Positions 1-4,984 of a stretch of DNA of 6,476 nt are shown here, one piece after another. A program made the position numbers and the translations under genes. This DNA is from JARLFX01 sp036404255 (lineage in GTDB: Bacteria; Acidobacteriota; Terriglobia; Terriglobales; Acidobacteriaceae): positions 1-6,476 of the forward strand of contig DASWOP010000173.1 of assembly GCA_036404255.1 (NCBI GenBank), read 5' to 3'. Under the pieces are notes generated by a model, which saw only the letters and a program-made list of their open reading frames with translations, did no database searches and was not told where the DNA came from. Each line of letters starts with the position of its first letter. Position 1 is the stretch's first letter.

Positions 1-638
1 GGCGCCGAGCTCAACGGCACAAACTTTTTCACCTGTGCGTCATACGTCTCTACGCCGCCGGTGGCAATGTCGAAGACCCATCCATGGAGCCGTATCTGAC
101 CGGCATCAATCGCCTTGCGTACCACGGGATGTGTGACCAAATTATCTAGCTGTGTCAGCACATTTTCATGCACTACCGCGCTCAACCGCGCCGCATCATC
201 AGCAAACTCCTGCCCGTTTTGTAGCGGTTGCAGCGCGCCATCCGCATAGTGCAGCCAGCGAGCCACACTGGGCAGCGCCTCCAACTTCTCCACGCCGTGC
301 AGCAACGCTGTCATGGCGCCGCAACCCGAGTGACCGCACACCACGATGTCCGGCACACCCAGCACGGAGACGCCATACTCAATGCTCGCCGTCACTCCGC
401 CCGGGTCAGGCCCATAGGGCGGAATGATATTGCCCGCATTGCGCACCACAAACAGGCCACCCGGGCCTTGCTGCGTCAGCAACTCAGGCACAACACGCGA
501 ATCCGCGCAGCCGATAAACATCGTTTCGGGCGCTTGTGCGATAGAGAGCTCGCGGTACAGCGCCTTCTCGTTTGGAAACACTTCGCGCTGGAACCGTAAT
601 ACGCCATCGATGAAATGTTCTTGCTTTCGCATCGTCAT
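1..638 (-). CDS. beta-class carbonic anhydrase, CynT-like (3' end cut by window edge)
   Basis: Zinc enzyme that interconverts CO2 and bicarbonate in the cytoplasm. I translated 212 residues with no stop before the left edge; the family is about 220 residues, so only the last few are missing. The zinc ligands are Cys44 (in GCADSR, which also gives the Asp46-Arg48 dyad), His103 and Cys106 (in CGHSGCGAM). VRNAGN lies at 65-70 and HGWVFDI near the C-terminus. The whole layout, including PYGPDPGG after the VRNAGN block, resembles E. coli CynT from memory, but no cyanase gene is visible, so a cyanate role is unsupported. The start at 638 is preceded by AGAGG with a 6-base spacer; a second ATG at 632 would drop two residues. 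It begins 9 bases after the iscX stop and is probably co-transcribed with the isc genes. Beta-carbonic anhydrase identity is firm; physiological role is not. Confidence 0.93.
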   Translation of the reverse strand, partial: MTMRKQEHFIDGVLRFQREVFPNEKALYRELSIAQAPETMFIGCADSRVVPELLTQQGPGGLFVVRNAGNIIPPYGPDPGGVTASIEYGVSVLGVPDIVVCGHSGCGAMTALLHGVEKLEALPSVARWLHYADGALQPLQNGQEFADDAARLSAVVHENVLTQLDNLVTHPVVRKAIDAGQIRLHGWVFDIATGGVETYDAQVKKFVPLSSA

Positions 639-644
639 GCGTCG

Positions 645-649
645 CCTCT
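645..649 (-). promoter_or_regulatory. Shine-Dalgarno of the carbonic anhydrase, overlapping the iscX stop
   Basis: AGAGG sits 6 bases before the ATG at 638 and shares bases with the iscX TAG stop at 648-650. This fixes the carbonic anhydrase start and suggests re-initiation by ribosomes ending iscX, that is, translational coupling. Confidence 0.6.
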
Positions 650-869
650 AGCTCTTTGCGTCTTCGTACTCTTCGTGCCACGCTTTTTGGATCGCTTCCA
701 GAATGCCTTCATTGGACTTCGCGGGATTCCCCACGAAGCCAGACAACTCCGTCACGTAACGATGAAGGTCGGTAAACCGTACCGTATACGGATCAAGCTC
801 TGGGAATTTCTCCTGCAGTTGAATCCCGATTTCAAGATAATCGGTCCAGTCAATTTCGCGCGCCATCAT
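648..869 (-). CDS. iscX: IscX (YfhJ-like) iron-binding regulator of IscS
   Basis: Small acidic protein of the ISC operon. In E. coli it binds iron weakly and docks on IscS, modulating cluster assembly; it has also been proposed as an iron donor. The 73-residue product matches the family along its length: IDWTDYLEIG near the start, PELDPYTVRFTDLH in the middle (E. coli has PDLDPKTVRFTDMH), and SNEGILEAI followed by an acidic WHEEYED end. The family is usually about 66 residues. Two ATG codons are adjacent, at 869 and 866. AAGGAG at 873-878 is 3 bases from the first and 6 from the second, so the second (72 residues) may be the true start. It follows fdx after 41 bases and directly precedes the carbonic anhydrase. 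Confidence 0.95.
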   Translation of the reverse strand: MMAREIDWTDYLEIGIQLQEKFPELDPYTVRFTDLHRYVTELSGFVGNPAKSNEGILEAIQKAWHEEYEDAKS

Positions 870-910
870 GCACTCCTTACGTGGGGGATTGGCTTCAGAA
901 TGCTGCGTTG

Positions 911-1342
911 TTATTCTTCGCTGAGTGTCAGCGGCTTGCCTTCGGAAACATAGTTCTTATTCCACTTCGGAATCTCCACCACGTACGCACCCGGCTTTGT
1001 GATCACGGCCTGGCAACCCAGCCGCGAATTCAGCTGCAGCCCCGGCGATGTTTCAATGCGGTCTAGCTCGTCGTCGTCCGCCTCACTCAATCCGGCAGCG
1101 CCATCCTTCACCAATAGATGACATGTAGTACAGGCGCATACGCCGCCGCACGCGTGATCCAGAAAGATGCCGTAGTTCTCCGCCACATCCAGCAGCGACA
1201 TCGGCTTACCGTGGTGGTCATAGGGCATGGTGCCGTACTTGAACTCAACCGTGCGCCCCTCGGGCTCAAACGTCACACGCACCATATCGGCTGCCGGCGG
1301 TGCGCTCAGATCAACCGGAGTTTCCTGCTTCACGTCAGACAT
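911..1342 (-). CDS. fdx: ISC-type [2Fe-2S] ferredoxin (Fdx)
   Basis: Adrenodoxin-like ferredoxin that supplies electrons during cluster assembly on IscU. Ligand cysteines are Cys65, Cys71 and Cys74 (C-x5-C-x2-C) and Cys110 (in SRLGCQA). Cys69 in the CGGVCACTTC segment matches the extra non-ligand cysteine of E. coli Fdx, known to matter for its role in assembly. VVEIPKWN near the end is typical of the family. At 143 residues it is longer than E. coli Fdx (about 111): about 19 extra residues at the N-terminus, a small insert before the cluster loop (around residues 37-48, rich in His, Tyr and Gly) and a longer tail. The start at 1342 has AGGAG 5 bases upstream. The next ATG (1285, Met20) has no clear SD, so the long form is preferred. 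It follows hscA after 26 bases. Confidence 0.96.
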   Translation of the reverse strand: MSDVKQETPVDLSAPPAADMVRVTFEPEGRTVEFKYGTMPYDHHGKPMSLLDVAENYGIFLDHACGGVCACTTCHLLVKDGAAGLSEADDDELDRIETSPGLQLNSRLGCQAVITKPGAYVVEIPKWNKNYVSEGKPLTLSEE

Positions 1343-1368
1343 GGCTTCTCCTGTTCACTTTCTTCAAT

Positions 1369-3300
1369 CTACTTCTTCTCTTCCTTCTCAAACTCTGCCG
1401 GCGCAAACGCATGCGGAGCCGTCGGCGCCACACCGAGGCCATCGCCAGCAGCCTGCATCGTCTGTCCTTTGATGGCAGACGATACCGCACTATCCATCAT
1501 CAGCTCTGCAAACCGTCGGGTCGCGCGGTCCAACGCATCAATCGCAGCTCGGATCGCCTTGTAGTCCGTGCCTTTCTTCACCTCATCCAGATGCTCGCGT
1601 GCATCCGCGATCTGGTCAAACTCTTCCGGCGTCAACTGCTGCCACGCTGGATGCGCCGCGCCCTTCTCCACCGCAGCGATGATCGTCTCCGCCTCGTTGC
1701 GCGCCTCGATCACCTGGCGATTCGCAAGGTCCTGCTCCGCGTAATCGAACGAGGCGAGAATCATCGTCTCCACCTGTTCATCCGTTAGCCCGTAGGTCGG
1801 CTTCACCTCAATCTCCGCCACCTGGCCGCTGCGCTGCTCACGCGCACTCACATGCAGAATACCGTTTGCATCAATCAGAAATTTTACTTCGATGCGCGGG
1901 ATACCGGCCGTCATCGGCGGAATATTTTTCAGATCAAACCGTGCCAGAGAACGGCAGTCGCTCGCCAGTTCGCGCTCCCCCTGCACCACGTGGATCGCCA
2001 CATTCGTCTGCCCATCCACTCCGGTCGTAAAGTGCTCGGTCGCCGACGCAGGAATTGTGGAATTGCGCGGAATGATCTTCGCCACCACACCACCCAGAGC
2101 CTCAATACCTAACGAAAGCGGAGTGATATCCAACAGCAGCAACTCCTCCGTTGCAGCCGAACCGCCTGCCAGAATGTCTGCCTGCACCGCAGCTCCAAGG
2201 GCGACCACTTCATCTGGATTCAGCTCCGTATGCGGCTTCCGTCCGCGTGCGCTCAGTGAAAATATCTCGTCCACCAGAGCACGCACGGCAGGAATGCGCG
2301 TCGATCCGCCGACCAGCACGACCTCATCAATCTGCTCCGGGGCGAGTTGGGAATCCTTCAATGCCTGCCGGCACGGCGCAGCAGTCCGCGCAATCACGGG
2401 CGCAGCAAGCTGCTCAAACTGTGCGCGCGTAATCTCGCGCAGATATTTCCTGCCGTCGGGCAGCCTCACATCCAGTTGCGCAGTCTCGTTTGCGGAGAGG
2501 GCGATCTTCGCTTCGATCACGTTCTTACGCAGGGCCTGCAGTACCTCGCCATTGCCGCGCAGATCCACCTGCATGTCACCTGCAATATCGTCCAGCGCAA
2601 TCGCGATAAGAAGGTTGTCGATGTCGTCGCCGCCGAGGTGCGTATCGCCATTCGTTGCGATCACCTCGAAGATGCCCTCGTGCAGCTTCAGAATCGAGAT
2701 GTCGAATGTGCCACCGCCAAAGTCATATACGGCAATCAAGCCGTCACGTTTCTTGTTCAAACCATACGCCAGCGCCGCTGCCGTCGGCTCATTCACAAGA
2801 CGCACAATCTCCAGCCCCGCGATACGACCTGCATCCTTCGTTGCTTGCCGCTGCGCGTCATTGAAGTACGCGGGCACAGTCACCACGGCTTTGGTCACTG
2901 GGCCGCCAAAGAATCTCTCAGCATTTTTCTTCAATTGCTGCAGCACCAGGGCGGATATCTCCGGCGGTGTAAACTCACGTCCGCCCAGCTTCAGCCGCAG
3001 CACCTCACCGGGCTTCAAATCATCGGCCAGTTGGAACGGAAAGAACTTTAGTTCATCCTGCACATCGGTCAAATCACGACCCATCAACCGCTTGGCGGAG
3101 TACACCGCGTCCGCCGGCGATGCCAGCAGCGTTGCACGCGCCGCATTGCCAATGGAGATGCCCTGCGGCGTCACCGCCACCACACTCGGCACCAGATTCA
3201 CGCCGTCTTCTCCCGGAATAATCACGGGCTCCGCGCCCTGCATGAACCCAACCAGCGAGTTCGTCGTCCCGAGATCAATGCCTACAATTCGTTCTGCCAT
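1369..3300 (-). CDS. hscA: Fe-S assembly Hsp70 chaperone HscA
   Basis: Specialised Hsp70 that, with HscB, binds the LPPVK motif of IscU and uses ATP to drive cluster release to acceptors. With a start at 3300 the product is 643 residues. The ATPase domain shows GIDLGTTNS (7-15), Lys70, TVPAYFND (141-148), LVNEPTAAA (168-176), DFGGGTFD (193-200) and VLVGGST (328-334). The interdomain linker is LLLLD (387-391). The substrate domain has the HscA-type stretches PLSLGIE, QGERELASDCRSLARF (440-455) and KPTYGLTD (500-507), then SFDYAEQDLANR in the helical lid, separating it from DnaK. The tail after residue 610 is about 27 residues longer than in E. coli (616 aa), with an Ala/Pro-rich part and a charged end. 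An in-frame ATG at 3327 lies inside hscB and would add nine residues not seen in the family. The ATG at 3300, 4 bases after the hscB stop, is favoured; its SD is weak, consistent with coupling to hscB. Confidence 0.97.
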   Translation of the reverse strand: MAERIVGIDLGTTNSLVGFMQGAEPVIIPGEDGVNLVPSVVAVTPQGISIGNAARATLLASPADAVYSAKRLMGRDLTDVQDELKFFPFQLADDLKPGEVLRLKLGGREFTPPEISALVLQQLKKNAERFFGGPVTKAVVTVPAYFNDAQRQATKDAGRIAGLEIVRLVNEPTAAALAYGLNKKRDGLIAVYDFGGGTFDISILKLHEGIFEVIATNGDTHLGGDDIDNLLIAIALDDIAGDMQVDLRGNGEVLQALRKNVIEAKIALSANETAQLDVRLPDGRKYLREITRAQFEQLAAPVIARTAAPCRQALKDSQLAPEQIDEVVLVGGSTRIPAVRALVDEIFSLSARGRKPHTELNPDEVVALGAAVQADILAGGSAATEELLLLDITPLSLGIEALGGVVAKIIPRNSTIPASATEHFTTGVDGQTNVAIHVVQGERELASDCRSLARFDLKNIPPMTAGIPRIEVKFLIDANGILHVSAREQRSGQVAEIEVKPTYGLTDEQVETMILASFDYAEQDLANRQVIEARNEAETIIAAVEKGAAHPAWQQLTPEEFDQIADAREHLDEVKKGTDYKAIRAAIDALDRATRRFAELMMDSAVSSAIKGQTMQAAGDGLGVAPTAPHAFAPAEFEKEEKK

Positions 3301-3304
3301 AGCC

Positions 3305-3928
3305 CTATTCTTGCTCCAGCACTTCATTCACATCGCGCACAAGATTTCGCACATAGCTACGCTTGTTCAAGAGCGCCACCATCTTTTCTTTCGCGCTGTC
3401 CTTGGCGGTCGTGTCATCTGCATCCACGCCCGCATCCCACTTCGCCCACAATGCTTCCAGCTCCGTCTGCGTTGCAGCCAGCATGCCTTCAAAGTTCGCC
3501 TTTGCCGAGGCAAGATCCTTCGCCAATTGCGGATCGTCCTCGCCCATCTTGCGATTCATGCGCATCTCTTCTAACTGCATGTTCAGCTCGAAGACCTCTT
3601 CCAGCAGGTCGGGCGGCGTAATCTGTTTTTTCTCTGCGCCAGATGCGCGTGCCGCGTCTGTCGCCCGTTTTGATTGTTCTTCCAGCTGTACGCCTTCGAG
3701 CGTCAGCAGATACTCCGTGCGCGCAATGGGTTCCTTGAGCGTGCGGTATGCGTCATTCAGCCGTGACGCCTCAGCCAGCGCGGCCTCCTGCTCCGCCACA
3801 GACGTAGCGGCAAACCGATCAGGATGCAACTTCCGCGACTGCGCGTAGTACGTCTTCTCCAGCGCAGCGGTATCCAGCACCAGCTTGCGCGGTAGCGAGA
3901 AGACAGCAAAATAATTGGAGTCGGTCAT
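3305..3928 (-). CDS. hscB: Fe-S assembly J-domain co-chaperone HscB
   Basis: J-protein that brings IscU to HscA and stimulates its ATPase. The product is 207 residues. An N-terminal J domain (about 4-78) has HPDRF at 35-39, the HPD tripeptide needed for Hsp70 activation, followed by LNDAYRTLKEP and ARTEYLL, both typical of HscB. The C-terminal three-helix domain that contacts IscU starts around 105 with DLLEEVFELNMQLEEMR (107-123), matching the LMEQLELREELDE region of E. coli. It is longer than the E. coli protein (171 aa). The extra length falls in a charged Ala/Lys/Asp linker (about 85-102) and an Asp/Thr/Lys-rich segment (about 163-180). The ATG at 3928 follows a pyrimidine-rich leader without a recognisable SD. 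A terminator-like hairpin lies just upstream, and hscA begins 4 bases after its stop. Confidence 0.96.
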   Translation of the reverse strand: MTDSNYFAVFSLPRKLVLDTAALEKTYYAQSRKLHPDRFAATSVAEQEAALAEASRLNDAYRTLKEPIARTEYLLTLEGVQLEEQSKRATDAARASGAEKKQITPPDLLEEVFELNMQLEEMRMNRKMGEDDPQLAKDLASAKANFEGMLAATQTELEALWAKWDAGVDADDTTAKDSAKEKMVALLNKRSYVRNLVRDVNEVLEQE

Positions 3929-3963
3929 AATAGGAAAAAGATACGGCGCGATTTCTCGCGCCG
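3929..3963 (-). terminator. hairpin plus T-run between iscA and hscB: attenuator or mRNA processing element
   Basis: Read on the minus strand, CGGCGCGA (3963-3956), loop GAAA (3955-3952) and TCGCGCCG (3951-3944) form a perfect 8-bp GC-rich stem with a GNRA tetraloop. GTATC and a run of five T (3939-3935) follow, then the hscB ATG at 3928. This resembles an intrinsic terminator, but the T-run begins 4 bases after the stem and is broken by C, so termination is likely partial. It could instead be a stabilising or processing structure setting chaperone levels below scaffold levels. The stem is certain; the function is inferred. Confidence 0.5.
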
Positions 3964-3970
3964 CTCAAAT

Positions 3971-4417
3971 CTATGCAGAGAACGAGGAACCACACCCGCA
4001 GCTCTTGGTCGAGTTCGGATTGATGAAGTTGAAGCCCTGACGCATCAGTGTCTCTTCGTAGTCCAGCACCATGCCGTGTAGATACAAAAACGATTTTGGA
4101 TCGACGAAGATCTTCACGTTGTCGTCGCCGAATTCGTACACACGATCCCGTTCGCGCGCCTGCGAATCGAAGCGAATACTGTAACTCAATCCGCTGCATC
4201 CGCCACCCTGGATGCCCACACGCAGACCGCCTTCGGTCGGCGAAACATTCTCTTTCGCCATCGCCACACGGATGCGCTTCAACGCGTGCTCTGTGAGTTG
4301 AATGCCCTTTTGCGTTTCGTTCTGCCCATGCGCTGTCAATATCGTTCTATTAGCCAGCGGGTTTGGCGCACTTGCATTCGGCGCCGGGGGCGCCCCGAGT
4401 TGTGTCAGTGTGCTCAT
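3971..4417 (-). CDS. iscA: A-type Fe-S carrier IscA
   Basis: HesB/IscA-family protein that binds iron or a cluster and passes it to target apoproteins, mainly for [4Fe-4S] maturation. The three family cysteines are present: Cys74 in GGGCSG, and Cys140 and Cys142 in the C-terminal SCGCGSSF. The core begins with IQLTEHALKRI (39-49), and FVDPKSFLYLHG and FNFINPN follow as expected. At 148 residues it exceeds the usual 107 or so because of a 38-residue Ala/Pro/Asn-rich N-terminal extension without family similarity that I can see. The ATG at 4417 has only a partial SD (GAGAG, 5 bases away). No other ATG precedes the core; a TTG at 4339 (Leu27) would give about 122 residues but lacks an SD. IscA is preferred over ErpA from its place between iscU and hscB. 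Confidence 0.94.
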   Translation of the reverse strand: MSTLTQLGAPPAPNASAPNPLANRTILTAHGQNETQKGIQLTEHALKRIRVAMAKENVSPTEGGLRVGIQGGGCSGLSYSIRFDSQARERDRVYEFGDDNVKIFVDPKSFLYLHGMVLDYEETLMRQGFNFINPNSTKSCGCGSSFSA

Positions 4418-4440
4418 ACGTTCTCTCGTCTCTCAGCTCA

Positions 4441-4494
4441 AGCAACCGCGGCGGAACCAAACTTCGTGGGCCCGCCGCCGGGGAAGGGGTTGCT
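4441..4494 (-). promoter_or_regulatory. two-part stem-loop in the iscU-iscA gap
   Basis: On the minus strand AGCAACC (4494-4488) pairs with GGTTGCT (4447-4441), and further in CGGCGG (4480-4475) pairs with CCGCCG (4454-4449). That is 13 pairs in two blocks separated by an uneven internal loop (7 bases against 1), closing a 20-base loop. No T-run follows, so it is not a standard terminator. It fills most of the 78-base gap. Function unknown; a leader structure controlling iscA translation or mRNA stability is possible. Confidence 0.4.
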
Positions 4495-4495
4495 G

Positions 4496-4918
4496 TTACT
4501 GTGCGACTGCTACGGTCGCATCGACCGTTTCGGCTACGCCGTTCTTCTTCTTCCAGTCGCCGATGGCAGCGCGAATCGCGTCTTCTGCCAGCACCGAACA
4601 GTGAATCTTCACCGGCGGCAACGCCAGCTCTTTCACGATGTCCGTGTTGCTGATGGTCAGCGCTTCGGCAACCGTCTTGCCCTTCACCCACTCCGTCGCG
4701 AGCGATGAACTGGCAATGGCAGAGCCGCAGCCGAAGGTTTTGAACTTCGCGTCTTCAATCACCTGAGTCTCGGGATTGACCTTGATCTGCAGGCGCATCA
4801 CGTCACCGCACTCCGGCGCGCCGACCAGGCCTGTGCCAACTTCGCTCAGGCTCTTGTCCATCGCACCGACATTACGGGGGTTCTCATAGTGGTCCACTAC
4901 CTTATCGCTGTATGCCAT
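4496..4918 (-). CDS. iscU: Fe-S cluster assembly scaffold IscU
   Basis: Scaffold on which IscS-derived sulfur and iron are combined into a [2Fe-2S] cluster. The 140-residue product has the three conserved cysteines Cys37 (in PECGDV), Cys64 (in FGCGSA) and Cys107 (in KIHCSVLAEDAI), plus Asp39 and His106 of the active site. The HscA recognition motif LPPVK is at 100-104. This is the IscU type rather than SufU or NifU: LPPVK is present and no NifU C-terminal domains follow. It is slightly longer than E. coli IscU (128 aa), with a tail of Ala, Val and Thr. The ATG at 4918 is preceded by AAGGAGG with a 6-base spacer, the strongest ribosome site in the window, fitting the need for abundant scaffold. 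It lies 66 bases after iscS and 78 before iscA. Confidence 0.98.
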   Translation of the reverse strand: MAYSDKVVDHYENPRNVGAMDKSLSEVGTGLVGAPECGDVMRLQIKVNPETQVIEDAKFKTFGCGSAIASSSLATEWVKGKTVAEALTISNTDIVKELALPPVKIHCSVLAEDAIRAAIGDWKKKNGVAETVDATVAVAQ

Positions 4919-4924
4919 GTAGTT

Positions 4925-4931
4925 CCTCCTT
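4925..4931 (-). promoter_or_regulatory. consensus Shine-Dalgarno of iscU
   Basis: AAGGAGG with a 6-base spacer to the iscU ATG at 4918. It is the only full consensus site in the operon and contrasts with the poor sites before iscA, hscB and hscA. Confidence 0.8.
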
Positions 4932-4944
4932 GTTGCGTGTCGTT

Positions 4945-4978
4945 CTAATCCTGCCTTGCCTTTTCTAATCCCTAATCC
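4945..4978 (-). repeat. GGATTAG heptamer, three copies, in the iscS-iscU gap
   Basis: On the minus strand GGATTAG occurs at 4978-4972 and 4971-4965 in perfect tandem (period 7) and again at 4951-4945. A single related GATTAGG lies in the iscR-iscS gap (6301-6295). The copies are exact but few; whether they bind a protein or are a genomic habit of intergenic DNA in this organism cannot be told here. Confidence 0.6.
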
Positions 4979-4984
4979 CTGCTT

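Noticed and set aside
152..599. Plus-strand frames opposite the carbonic anhydrase
   Set aside because: The minus strand carries an unbroken carbonic anhydrase with all zinc ligands. The plus-strand frames are Arg/His/Pro-rich shadows.
1369..3300. Possibility that the Hsp70 is DnaK
   Set aside because: The QGERELASDCRSLARF and SFDYAEQD stretches and the setting between hscB and fdx indicate HscA. No grpE or dnaJ is nearby.
1892..3574. 560-residue open frame on the plus strand opposite hscA and part of hscB
   Set aside because: Its Ser/Arg/Ala/Pro-rich composition shows no domain I recognise. Long antisense frames opposite hsp70 genes are a well-known by-product of their codon use. The opposite strand holds clear hscA and hscB.
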